This document shows, one piece after another, positions 43,043 to 51,549 of a stretch of DNA of 64,000 bases. The stretch lies in the NCBI GenBank assembly GCA_023409265.1, contig JAEYHZ010000021.1, positions 56,627 through 120,626 on the forward strand. Direction: 5' to 3'. The DNA comes from Bacillota bacterium. GTDB taxonomy: Bacteria > Bacillota > Clostridia > Acetivibrionales > DSM-1351. How positions within the stretch are numbered: the stretch's first letter is position 1; each line of letters starts with the position of its first letter. A program made the position numbers and the translations under genes. A model generated the notes under the pieces. The model ran no database searches. It had not been told where the DNA came from and worked only from the letters and a program-made list of their open reading frames with translations.

Positions 43043-43183
43043 TTTTAGATTCTTCAGCTTATCTGTTTTAGATACTTTAGTTTATCTTTATTATATACTA
43101 AGGTTTATTCTTATTTAGATACTTAAGTTTATCCTTACTATATACTTAGGCTTATTCTTATTTAGATTCTTCAGCTTATCCTT
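43043..43183. repeat. Degenerate tandem repeat upstream of tsaD
   Basis: About six units of 22-24 bases built on TTTAGATACTTAAGTTTATC and its variants; larger 47-48-base units are visible from 43066, 43114 and 43161. AT-rich and partly palindromic (CTTAAG/CTAAGG). Lies in the 640-base gap before tsaD. Confidence 0.65.
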
Positions 43184-43369
43184 GATAAAAAATAACCGTT
43201 GAGCTATCATAAAGTGTAGTAATTTTTTTAAAGAACATATTTGTGAAGCTTTCTTAAAAAATCATGCACGTTAGTGCTGTGAATTATATTGACGCCCTAT
43301 CCGGCTCACGGTAGGTATGCGCAGGGATTTCAAAAAAATTGTGGGCCGGAAAGGCTGAAAATACATCAG

Positions 43370-44383
43370 ATGGATACATTTATTCTTGGAATTGAAAGCA
43401 GCTGCGACGAAACCTCTGCTTCTGTTATAAAGAACGGAAGATACATTTTGTCAAATGTTATATCGTCACAGGTTGATCTTCATAAAAAGTATGGCGGAGT
43501 AGTTCCCGAAATTGCTTCAAGAAAGCATGTTGAGCTAATAATACCGGTTATAAACCAGGCTTTGGAGGAAGCCGGCATGACACTTGAGGACATTAACGCC
43601 ATTGGTGTTACTTATGGGCCAGGTCTTGTGGGAGCCCTGCTTGTAGGCTTAACAGCAGCAAAATCAATAGCGTTCGCGGCCAATAAGCCACTTATTGGAG
43701 TTCACCACATTGAAGGCCATATAGCGGCAAACTATCTTCAATACCCTGAACTTGAACCTCCTTTTATTTGCCTTGTGGCTTCAGGAGGGCATAGTCATAT
43801 TGTGCATGTTGCGGATTATAATAAATTTGAAATATTGGGTCAGACCCGTGATGATGCAGCCGGGGAGGCTTTTGATAAAATATCAAGAGCTATAGGTCTG
43901 GGATATCCCGGTGGACCGTTAATTGACAAATATGCTGCCCAGGGTGACAGTAATGCTATTAAATTCCCAAGAGTACAATTTGAGGATGGTTCACTGGATT
44001 TCAGTTTCAGCGGACTTAAGACGGCTGTTCTGAATTACCTGAACCGACTGGAACAAACCGGTGAGAAGGTTAATATACCTGATATTGCAGCCAGCTTCCA
44101 GCAGGCTGTTGTTGATGTTCTTGTAAGAAATACCATAAGTGCCGCCAGAATGAAGAAAATTAATAAAATTGCATTGGCAGGCGGAGTGGCGGCAAATTCT
44201 CAACTGAGAAGAGATATGAAAAGCATGGCTGAGAAGCAGGATATTATGGTAATGTATCCCGGCCTTGTTCTCTGTACGGATAATGCGGCAATGATAGGCT
44301 GTGCAGCCTATTTTGAGTATAAAAACGGTAAAAGCTCAGGGATGGATTTAAATGCAATACCCGGGCTTCGTTTAGGCAGTTAA
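43370..44383 (+). CDS. tsaD: tRNA N6-adenosine threonylcarbamoyltransferase TsaD
   Basis: Catalytic subunit that moves threonylcarbamoyl from its adenylate to A37 of tRNA; about 337 residues. Metal-binding HHIEGHIAAN and SGGHSHIVH, plus GIESSCDETSASV at the N-terminus and CTDNAAMIG near the C-terminus, are diagnostic. The frame is open from 43289, but homology starts at the ATG 43370 (MDTFILGIESSCDE). Its partners tsaE, tsaB and rimI are 15-17 kb upstream, so the pathway genes are split into two loci. Confidence 0.95.
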   Translation: MDTFILGIESSCDETSASVIKNGRYILSNVISSQVDLHKKYGGVVPEIASRKHVELIIPVINQALEEAGMTLEDINAIGVTYGPGLVGALLVGLTAAKSIAFAANKPLIGVHHIEGHIAANYLQYPELEPPFICLVASGGHSHIVHVADYNKFEILGQTRDDAAGEAFDKISRAIGLGYPGGPLIDKYAAQGDSNAIKFPRVQFEDGSLDFSFSGLKTAVLNYLNRLEQTGEKVNIPDIAASFQQAVVDVLVRNTISAARMKKINKIALAGGVAANSQLRRDMKSMAEKQDIMVMYPGLVLCTDNAAMIGCAAYFEYKNGKSSGMDLNAIPGLRLGS

Positions 44384-44422
44384 TTCTTGACATTTCGTCT
44401 TTTATATCAGAAACCCTTATTG

Positions 44423-44471
44423 CTGCAGTTTCAAAACTAATTAAAGCAGATTAGTTTTACTGCAGCTTCTT
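44423..44471 (+). terminator. Terminator of tsaD
   Basis: GCTGCAGT and AAAACTAAT pair with ATTAGTTTT and ACTGCAGC around an 8-base loop, about 17 bp in all, followed by TTCTTTT. Confidence 0.9.
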
Positions 44472-44512
44472 TTATACCTTACTGTCCTCCAAAAAACAAT
44501 TCTGGACAAAAG

Positions 44513-44764
44513 TTATCCACAAGTTGTTTAAAAAGTGAAAATAACGTAGTTTACTGTAGTATTAACGGTTATAAGGTCGGGAAGATTTTTGACAAATAAT
44601 GTAATTAATTCTGAAACACCTTATTACTACTGGTTTTAGTGCCTGATATAAGTAGATGTGAATAAATATCTGTGTATAAATTTATGCTTCTGTGGAAATT
44701 TCCCGGAACATAAGAAGTATAAGTATTGTAGAGTTGTGGATAAATATGTGGATACTGTGAATAA
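44513..44764. other. DnaA-box cluster
   Basis: Five exact matches to the DnaA consensus TTATNCACA: plus strand at 44513-44521 (TTATCCACA); minus strand at 44657-44665 (TTATTCACA), 44671-44679 (TTATACACA), 44735-44743 (TTATCCACA) and 44756-44764 (TTATTCACA). A sixth at 44747-44755 reads GTATCCACA. They lie in a gene-free, AT-rich 490-base gap between tsaD and the lytic transglycosylase. This fits a DnaA titration or reactivation locus; dnaA, dnaN and an evident unwinding element are absent, so a replication origin is less likely. Confidence 0.75.
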
Positions 44765-44848
44765 AATTTTTCAAACTGTAATATTTTTCAGGAAATACAA
44801 TATATTAATCGTTTTTCCTTATTTGATATACTCTAAAAAAAGTTATAT

Positions 44849-44886
44849 AAAAAAACAAGCCCTGATTTAAAATCAGCGGCTTGTCA
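44849..44886 (-). terminator. Terminator of the lytic transglycosylase gene
   Basis: On the minus strand ACAAGCCGCTGATT pairs with AATCAGGGCTTGT and runs into a T7 tract. It overlaps the last codons of the gene. Confidence 0.8.
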
Positions 44887-45589
44887 ACATTTTGTATTGA
44901 TTATAATATTCAGTTACTTTCTGAACGTAATCCTGAGTTTCGGTATAGGGCGGTATTCCACCATATTTTTCAACACTGTTGGGGCCTGCATTGTAGGCTG
45001 CCAAAGCCAGACTTACATCTCCGTTGAATCTTGTCAGTTGATCCTTTAAATACTGTGTGCCCCCATTAATATTCTGAACGATATCAAAGGGATTGGTTAT
45101 ATTCAAGGCATCTGCCGTTCCCGGCATTAATTGCATCAATCCCTGAGCTCCTGTTGAAGAAATTGCTCTTGGATTGAAGGAGGATTCCTGTTTCATTACA
45201 GCTCTTATCAGATCCTTATCAACCCCATACCGTTGGCAAGCGCTTTCTATGGAAGAGTTAATAAGATTCATCAGTTCTGTTTTATCACCGGGAATATATG
45301 CGGTGGATTTGGATAGAGCCAATTGTGCTCTTAGGACATTAGCAGAGTCTTCGTCATCCTTACCGACTTTGCTTAACAAGTCACTCCAGGAATCAGTATC
45401 AAATAAAGATGAATTGTCGCCTGCAAGAGAATTATCCAAGCCCAGCAAGGATGCGTCGGAGAGATATTTCTCAAACGGAATGTCGGATGTATCGGAACTC
45501 TTACCGGACAAACCCGGATCAATAGCGGAAAGTCTGCTTTCAATCTCAGCCAGCTTCTGGTTGAATATTGAATTTATATCTAAATTCAT
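44873..45589 (-). CDS. Lytic transglycosylase (SLT/Slt70-like domain)
   Basis: Peptidoglycan lytic transglycosylase of 238 residues. The C-terminal catalytic domain (about 115-235) has the Glu-containing MKQESSFNPRAISSTGAQGL, MQLMPGTADALN, and LALAAYNAGPNSVEKYGGIP. The first 100 residues are Ser/Asp-rich and show no signal peptide, so secretion would need another route (as for flagellar or spore-associated enzymes) or a missed upstream start. Single gene with its own terminator, reading toward the DnaA-box region. Confidence 0.88.
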   Translation of the reverse strand: MNLDINSIFNQKLAEIESRLSAIDPGLSGKSSDTSDIPFEKYLSDASLLGLDNSLAGDNSSLFDTDSWSDLLSKVGKDDEDSANVLRAQLALSKSTAYIPGDKTELMNLINSSIESACQRYGVDKDLIRAVMKQESSFNPRAISSTGAQGLMQLMPGTADALNITNPFDIVQNINGGTQYLKDQLTRFNGDVSLALAAYNAGPNSVEKYGGIPPYTETQDYVQKVTEYYNQYKMLTSR

Positions 45590-45763
45590 ATAACCTCCAT
45601 GTCCCTGAAATTAATACATTTAATAAAAAGGACTATTATATCTGTCATGTTTTCCTATGAAAACTATTATAGTATAAAAGGTGTAAAAATAATAGCCACA
45701 GGTATAATACATATATCGGAAGAAGGTTAAAAACAATTTACAGAGGAATTTAAAAAGAAAACT

Positions 45764-46075
45764 TTATGAAACCTCAATCAGCATCTTCTTTGAAAATTTT
45801 GAACAGGCATTTCGTGTTCTTCCATCGTAATCCCTTGCTGAAAACAGTTTACATTTGCCGATATCCTGATTGGAAGAGTCCAGCTGAACCAAAAAATATT
45901 CGCAATGAATACACTTGAAGGAGACCTGTTGTTCAGTTGACAAGTCAGCTGAGTCTTTGTATTTGAAGCAAACGTAATCAGGAGTTACTACTCCGTGATA
46001 TTTACACAAAATGTCCTTTGTCAAATGCAGAGGTGTTCCCCGTTTACAATTGTTACAGCATTTTGTCCGCTTCAT
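45764..46075 (-). CDS. Cysteine-rich hypothetical protein
   Basis: A 103-residue protein with cysteines grouped in pairs: KCCNNCKRG, ILCKYHG, YVCFKYK, FKCIHCEYF, GKCKLFS, NACSKFS. The spacing suggests two zinc- or iron-binding knuckles. Not recognised as a named family. It is divergent from the DUF402 gene, with about 200 bases between the starts. Confidence 0.6.
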   Translation of the reverse strand: MKRTKCCNNCKRGTPLHLTKDILCKYHGVVTPDYVCFKYKDSADLSTEQQVSFKCIHCEYFLVQLDSSNQDIGKCKLFSARDYDGRTRNACSKFSKKMLIEVS

Positions 46076-46274
46076 AATCTAAAACCACCTTTTTAAACCA
46101 AAGTTTGTATTCATTATAACAAAACCTTATATTATAGTAAAAAAATGGGAAATATAAAACCGAAAATTCATTTAGGGATTCCATTTTAAAAAAGTAATGT
46201 ATATAATCCTTCTAAATCATCCAATTCTAATGTATAATAACCATAAGCAAATTTTGACGATTTTAGGAGAAGTT

Positions 46275-46757
46275 ATGAACAAGCCAAGGATATTAAGAAC
46301 CAGATATATTCCATTCGAAACAGTGGATATTTCAAGTGACGAGTTGTTATACATTGATGATGAGATATTAATAACGAGATGGAACGCCATTAAACCAAGA
46401 GCAGATTTCTCGGGTGGAATTTCTTACACGTTTCTGAAAGAAGGCATTAAAATAAGCAGATTCTACGATGCCGATAAAAAGTTTGCATACTGGTACTGCG
46501 ATATAATTGATGTAAAATATGAAAAGAATACTAATCAATATACCTTGATAGATTTACTCCTGGATGTAAAATTAATGCCTGACGGAACAATGAAGGTACT
46601 GGATGCTGATGAACTGGCTATTGCACTTGAACAGGGTCTGATTACCCAGGAACAGGCCTGCAGATCACTAAAAAAGATGGACCGTATTTTGCAAAGTGTC
46701 TATAAAAATACCTTTCCTCCTGCTATCTGCCTTGATGAAAAATACTGGGAAGTTTAA
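46275..46757 (+). CDS. DUF402-family protein
   Basis: 160-residue protein with the DUF402 core: ISYTFLKEGIKISRFYDADKK-type opening (AYWYCDIIDVKYE) and the acidic LLLDVKLMPDGTMKVLDADE motif, whose Asp/Glu residues bind metal in characterised relatives that hydrolyse nucleoside di- or triphosphates. A hydrophobic open frame reaches back to 46197, but AGGAG before ATG 46275 fixes the start. Monocistronic. Enzyme activity is inferred from the family. Confidence 0.8.
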   Translation: MNKPRILRTRYIPFETVDISSDELLYIDDEILITRWNAIKPRADFSGGISYTFLKEGIKISRFYDADKKFAYWYCDIIDVKYEKNTNQYTLIDLLLDVKLMPDGTMKVLDADELAIALEQGLITQEQACRSLKKMDRILQSVYKNTFPPAICLDEKYWEV

Positions 46758-46851
46758 AAATTATGTCATATTACCTGTAACCAAAAATTTTTGAGATGTC
46801 AGCTTTAAGGACTTCAGTCAAAAAGCTTGCATCGGGGACATGGAGGTTAGA

Positions 46852-47700
46852 TTGAATAATATAAAAAAGTTAATTGACCTGCATACACACAGTATAGCAT
46901 CAGACGGCAGTATGAGCCCGGCAGAGTTGGTTCGTCATGCTCAAAAGCTTGGACTTTATGCAATGGCTTTAACAGACCACGATACTGTTGACGGTGTTAA
47001 GGAAGCTTTGGAAGAGGGAAAAAGAATAGGTATTGAAGTGATTCCAGGGATTGAAATAAGTGTGGATTATAAGCCGGAAATGCACATTTTAGGCTATTTT
47101 CATGATGTTAAGGGTTATACTGCCATAAGAAAAGAGCTTGAAGTTATCAAGATAGGACGTGACGAGCGTAATAAGAAAATAATTAAAAAACTTAATGAAC
47201 TCGGCATGAAAATTTCGCTGGATGAAGTGAGGAGAGTTGCTTTAGGGGATATAACAGGCCGTCCCCACATTGCCAAGGTTTTGGTTATCAAAGGGTATGT
47301 TAAGTCCATAGATGATGCCTTTGACAAGTATTTGTGCAAGGGAGGACTGGCATATTTCAAGAGATTTGAATTGAAACCTGAAGAGGGTATTAAAGCAATT
47401 CGCAATGCCGGTGGACTTCCAGTCCTTGCACATCCTGTATTCCTGAGGAAGTCTTATGAGGAATTGGACAAGCTTCTTGCTGAGCTTAAAGACTTTGGTC
47501 TGGCAGGTATTGAGGCGTTATACAGTGAGAATTCAAAGGAGGATACCGGAAGCTTTTTAAGACTTGCCATCAAGTATGATCTACTTGTAACCGGAGGCAG
47601 TGATTTTCATGGAAGCTTTAAGCCGGGATTGGAGCTGGGAAAAGGAAGGGGAAATCTGGAAGTGCCGTATGAGCTGCTGGAGAAGCTTAGAAAAGCTTAA
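46852..47700 (+). CDS. PHP-domain phosphoesterase
   Basis: Predicted metal-dependent phosphoesterase of 282 residues (RNase AM / 3',5'-nucleoside bisphosphate phosphatase-like). LIDLHTHSIASDGSMSPAEL, MALTDHDTVDG, GIEISVDY, HIAKVLV, LAHPVFL and TGGSDFHG are the PHP metal ligands in order. ATG at 46840 is in frame, but GGAGG (46842-46846) lies inside it and points to the TTG at 46852. Related bacterial enzymes trim 5' ends of RNAs or degrade pAp; substrate inferred. Confidence 0.87.
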   Translation: MNNIKKLIDLHTHSIASDGSMSPAELVRHAQKLGLYAMALTDHDTVDGVKEALEEGKRIGIEVIPGIEISVDYKPEMHILGYFHDVKGYTAIRKELEVIKIGRDERNKKIIKKLNELGMKISLDEVRRVALGDITGRPHIAKVLVIKGYVKSIDDAFDKYLCKGGLAYFKRFELKPEEGIKAIRNAGGLPVLAHPVFLRKSYEELDKLLAELKDFGLAGIEALYSENSKEDTGSFLRLAIKYDLLVTGGSDFHGSFKPGLELGKGRGNLEVPYELLEKLRKA

Positions 47701-47712
47701 AACTTATGGAAC

Positions 47713-47741
47713 TTGACCTTTAGAAACAGCGGTGCTATAAT
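47713..47741 (+). promoter_or_regulatory. Sigma-A promoter of smpB
   Basis: TTGACC (47713-47718), 17-base spacer, TATAAT (47736-47741). A hairpin-forming stretch (CAGATAAATA ... TTATCTG, about 47751-47804) follows in the leader. Confidence 0.8.
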
Positions 47742-47875
47742 AAATAATGTCAGATAAATACTTTTTGAGAAAAGCCCTTTTTCGAGAGGGTTATTTTTAT
47801 CTGAATTATATCGTCGGTGTAGAAGGTTACTACTCTCAACGGACTGTTGTTTACAGACGGTGGTGGTGAGAAAGT

Positions 47876-48385
47876 ATGCCGGGCACACTTGAATTTAATT
47901 TGGCTGCAGGCGGTTTTGAAATGGTAAAGGAAGCATTTAAGAGTGTTGCACAAAATAAGAAAGCTCGTCATGACTACTTCATTGAAGAAACAATTGAAGC
48001 AGGTATTGTTTTGTCCGGAACAGAGGTTAAGTCTATCAGACAGGGCAAACTGAACCTGAAGGAAAGCTATGCTTCCATTGTTGGCGGTGAAGTAATATTG
48101 AGTGGGATGCATATAAGCCCGTATGAGCAGGGAAATATATTTAACAAGGATCCTTTACGTGACAGAAAGCTTTTGCTGCATAGATCGGAGATCAACAGAC
48201 TGGTGGGTCTGACACAGCAGAAGGGCTTCACTCTGATACCGGTTCAGGCATATTTGAAGCATGGTATGGTTAAAATTGAGCTGGGAGTCTGCAGAGGTAA
48301 AAAACTGTACGACAAGCGTGATGATATTGCTGCTCGTGATGCAAAGCGTGAGATTGACAGAAGATTGAAAGAGCAGCAGAGGTAG
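47876..48385 (+). CDS. smpB: SsrA-binding protein SmpB
   Basis: Binds tmRNA and guides it to stalled ribosomes for trans-translation. 169 residues from this ATG (GGTGAG upstream); an alternative start at 47921 gives the more usual 154. ARHDYFIEETIEAGIVLSGT, EVKSIRQGKLNLKESYASI and the basic tail KKLYDKRDDIAARDAKREID are diagnostic. Its RNA partner ssrA begins 289 bases downstream; the gap holds TTGACA at 48537-48542 that could belong to an ssrA promoter. Confidence 0.95.
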   Translation: MPGTLEFNLAAGGFEMVKEAFKSVAQNKKARHDYFIEETIEAGIVLSGTEVKSIRQGKLNLKESYASIVGGEVILSGMHISPYEQGNIFNKDPLRDRKLLLHRSEINRLVGLTQQKGFTLIPVQAYLKHGMVKIELGVCRGKKLYDKRDDIAARDAKREIDRRLKEQQR

Positions 48386-48673
48386 AGAGATAGAGAAATC
48401 AGTATTGAGAAAATGAAATTTATGTTTTTTGAGTACTGAATCAAAAACGAGTATTGTCCTGGTCCTTACAGTTTAATACACGATTAAATTGGAAAAGGTT
48501 GTTGGGATTGAGAACTCGTCAGAATGAAACCTGAAATTTGACAAATTAATATTTATGTAGTAAGCTTAGAAGCCCAATTGATACAATAATTGCTTGGTAG
48601 CAGCAGATTTGATTAACCAATCACTACAGTTACCCGGTAATTTTGTCAAGTACGCACAGCGTACCTTATACAT

Positions 48674-49095
48674 GGGGGCGTAATGGTTTCGACGGGATTG
48701 TTGAGACTTGATAAGCGGGTAGAGGATTCTCGTTGGCCTCTTAAAAAACGAGAAACTAAAATTAAACGCTAAAAACGATAATTTCGCTTTAGCTGCTGCC
48801 TAATTAGGCAGCCCGTCAGTCCCAGGTTGCTGCACCTGGGGTAGCTGGCGTCGACAAGTCAGCCCTTTTGCATAGGAAGGTCAAATGCTAGCACTGATTT
48901 GGCCGTAGCCTTGAGCCATTTCCGAACTTAAAGGCTACCGAAGTTGGTACCTTGCCTGTAGGGGACCAACCTAGGGAAACGCAAGGTTATCGTCCTGAAA
49001 GGGATACGTAGCCTTGCATAAAGTACAGGCTACACCCGTAGAAGTTCTTGAGGATATGGTTTCGGACAGGGGTTCGACTCCCCTCGCCTCCACCA
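48674..49095 (+). ncRNA. ssrA: Transfer-messenger RNA (tmRNA)
   Basis: Rescues stalled ribosomes with SmpB. The 5' end GGGGGCGTAATGGTTTCGAC pairs with the 3' end, which carries a tRNA-like T arm (GGTTCGACTCCCC) and encoded CCA (49093-49095). The tag reading frame starts near GCT 48768 and reads AKNDNFALAAA, stop TAA 48801-48803. The LAAA-type tail is the ClpXP degradation signal, and clpX and clpP are in this window. The last 24 bases form the attachment site of the mobile element that follows. Confidence 0.97.
49072..49091 (+). other. attL core within ssrA
   Basis: 20-bp sequence identical to 63758-63777; forms the T-arm and acceptor end of tmRNA. Confidence 0.85.
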
Positions 49096-49153
49096 ATCAA
49101 AGCCACTTTAATAGTGGCTTTTGTCATGTCTGGAGGTTTTGGGTAGATGCGCA

Positions 49154-49222
49154 GGTAGACAAAGACAAAAAACAATGTTAAAATATCACTGTAAATATTT
49201 GTAGGTAGACATTTAGGTAGAC
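49154..49222. promoter_or_regulatory. Candidate integrase arm-type sites, left
   Basis: GGTAGAC or AGGTAGAC occurs at 49154-49160, 49203-49210 and 49215-49222, between ssrA and the integrase gene. The same octamer recurs in pairs near the right end (63586-63593, 63597-63604) and at 61851-61858 with 61863-61869. Repeated short sites flanking the core are what tyrosine integrases of this group bind. Confidence 0.55.
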
Positions 49223-49241
49223 AAAAGAAAGCGGTGATATT

Positions 49242-50378
49242 ATGGCAAGAAAAGCAATTGAAAAAAATATTGCTTATGATGATATTAAGAAACTTTATTA
49301 TGTCACTATGGATTATGGTAAGGATAGTACAGGGAAGCGAATTAAAACAACAAAGACATTTGAAAAGAAAAAGGATGCTCAGACTGCTTTAAGGAATTTT
49401 GAAGCTGATAAAATCAAACAGAATTTAGTATTTCCTTCTGTTCTGACAGTTGAGAATTGGCTTACATATTGGATTGACGATATTAAGGCTATTAAATGTG
49501 AAGAAACAACTCTATATGGATACAGAAATATAATAAATAATCATCTCATACCGAGGCTAGGTCATTATAAACTTCAGGAAATAACTCCGACTATATTAAA
49601 TAAATACTTTAAGGAAAAGCTTGATGTAGGCTTAAGCCAAAATACAATTAGAAAACATTACGATATTCTTAAAGATACGCTTAATACAGCAGTTGATGAA
49701 GAAAAGCTGTTAAAAAATCCAGTAAATAAGATTCAACCTATAAAGGTAAAGAGACAAGAAAAGAATTTCTATAGTATTGACCAACTTAAACAATTATTTA
49801 CTATTGTACAAAATGACCGTATGGAAATAGTAGTTAAGCTTGCAGGTATGTTGGGACTAAGACGAGAAGAACTTGCAGGGCTTAAATGGGATAATGTTGA
49901 TTTAGATAATAAAATAATTACTATTGCAGAGGCAAGGACACAAGCAGGAAAGAAGACAGTAGCAAAGGGTACTAAAAATCGTTCATCTCATAGAACTCTT
50001 TATGCACCAGATGAAATTATAAACCTTCTTACTACTATTAAAAATAAGCAGAAAGAGCAAAAAAACCTGTTAGGAGAGGCTTATAAAGATGAAGGGTATG
50101 TAATGGCATGGGAAAATGGAGAACCTTATAGACCCAATTATATAAGCGATTTGTTCAAGAAAATTATTGATGATAATGAGCTACCTTCCCTCAGATTGCA
50201 CGATTTAAGACATACTTTTGCAAGTATAGCCAATGAATTAGGAACAAACTTATATGACATTAGCAAGTCTTTAGGACATTCACAGGTAGGTACTACAAGT
50301 GAAATATATACGCATATGTTTGATGATACACATAAGAAAGCTATAAGCAAAATTGCTGATGTGATGGCAGCTAATTGA
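49242..50378 (+). CDS. int: Site-specific tyrosine integrase
   Basis: Recombinase of 378 residues that inserts and excises the element at ssrA. An N-terminal AP2-like arm-binding domain (about 5-58, YVTMDYGKDSTGKRIKTTKT) and SAM-like core-binding domain (65-165) precede the catalytic domain. Its residues are visible: Arg207 in GLRREEL, HDLRH (His320, Arg323), His346 in LGHSQVGTT and the nucleophile Tyr356 in EIYTHM. Tn916/phage type. Start ATG with AAAGCGG upstream; adjacent to attL as expected. Confidence 0.95.
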   Translation: MARKAIEKNIAYDDIKKLYYVTMDYGKDSTGKRIKTTKTFEKKKDAQTALRNFEADKIKQNLVFPSVLTVENWLTYWIDDIKAIKCEETTLYGYRNIINNHLIPRLGHYKLQEITPTILNKYFKEKLDVGLSQNTIRKHYDILKDTLNTAVDEEKLLKNPVNKIQPIKVKRQEKNFYSIDQLKQLFTIVQNDRMEIVVKLAGMLGLRREELAGLKWDNVDLDNKIITIAEARTQAGKKTVAKGTKNRSSHRTLYAPDEIINLLTTIKNKQKEQKNLLGEAYKDEGYVMAWENGEPYRPNYISDLFKKIIDDNELPSLRLHDLRHTFASIANELGTNLYDISKSLGHSQVGTTSEIYTHMFDDTHKKAISKIADVMAAN

Positions 50379-50454
50379 ACTTTAGTTGGAAAATAATAAA
50401 AATGATATATAATTAAAACAAATTAATTATGTATTTGTTCGGTGGTGAGAAAGT

Positions 50455-51204
50455 ATGGTTAGAGTTAAAATCTGGGATAGTTATGATGTTAATAATATTG
50501 ATAGCAATAAATATATTTATCACTATACTTCTTTAAATACTGGCTTAGAAGCTATACTTAAGAATGGAACTATAAGACTATCACCTTTTTCAAAAGTTAA
50601 TGACCCAAAAGAAAGCAAAGAACGTTTATTAAGTGTGAGTTTATATAATAACGATAAACTAACTAAAGATGACTTTGAAGCTATTAGGTTGGAAGCTAAT
50701 CGGATGCTTGTGAATAATTGTAAGAAACCATCGCGGGATGTGTTTTGTGTTTGATAAGATTAAATTTGAAGAATATATGAAAACTCACACAAAATCTGGT
50801 GAGTATCTAATTTATGGCAAAGTGAAATATACTAATACTCCAGAAAGTAAACTTAAAGCCTTTAATTTGCCTTATTATCAAATAACTAGATATGGCTTAA
50901 AAGATTATCTTTATAAAATACATTTTAAGAAGTATAGGAACGAATTGTTCTTTAATAAGCTGTTAGATTGGAGAGACCAACAAGAATATAGGTTAATTCT
51001 AATTGGTAACGAAGAAGGCTATATAGATGTTCCTTTTAAGGATTAAGTATATGTATAGGGGTTGATTATCCAGAGGTTTACATTTCCTCGTTGATTAATT
51101 TAACAGCAAAATACAAGATAGAATTAAATAGAATTAGATGGAGAAATGGCATACCTGAAGTTTCTTCTTTAAAATATCTCACTTCAGTGTTATATAACTT
51201 TTAA
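50455..51204 (+). pseudogene. Broken DUF2971 gene
   Basis: Three consecutive frames together give one DUF2971 protein. Frame 1 (50455-50754): YHYTSLNTGLEAILKNGTIR, LSPFSKVNDPKES, ending RDVFCV. Frame 2 (50738-51046): FDKIKFEEYMKT to WRDQQEYRLILIGNEEG. Frame 1 again (to stop 51202-51204): SICIGVDYPEVYISSLINL to LYNF. The usual central CFS...MWsHYA segment is missing at the first junction, so a deletion plus frameshift occurred there. DUF2971 proteins are frequent in mobile elements; their role is not established. The start has GGTGAG upstream. Confidence 0.75.
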
Positions 51205-51365
51205 TAATAAGTCAATTTTAAGATAACCACTTCACATAATACTTTACTTATACGGAAAAATGAAGTAGACAAATATTATGATAAAACGCAGGATTTCCAG
51301 AGTTACGTATCATTTATTATTTAAGATTAATTGACTATATCTTTCATTATTCAAACCCTTTATTT

Positions 51366-51387
51366 AAGCCTTGTTGGAGGCTTTTGC
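51366..51387 (+). terminator. Hairpin after the DUF2971 pseudogene
   Basis: AAGCC ... GGCTTTTG with an eight-base loop. Short but followed by T's. The rest of 51205-51549 is AT-rich and shows no gene. Confidence 0.5.
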
Positions 51388-51549
51388 TTATGTATTTGTT
51401 TTAAAACACTTATGTCATATCGTTTAGAAAATTTTAAAAAGTTTTAGAAGAATTGTTAGAAGAATAATTCCAATAGGATGTTTTTGATAAAAATCCTTGG
51501 AACGTTTGCATAATACATTTATTATAAGAAGTTGTCATTAATTTTTTCA

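Noticed and set aside
44513..44764. DnaA boxes as the chromosomal replication origin
   Set aside because: No dnaA, dnaN, rpmH or gyrase genes nearby and no clear unwinding repeats; a titration or regulatory site fits better.
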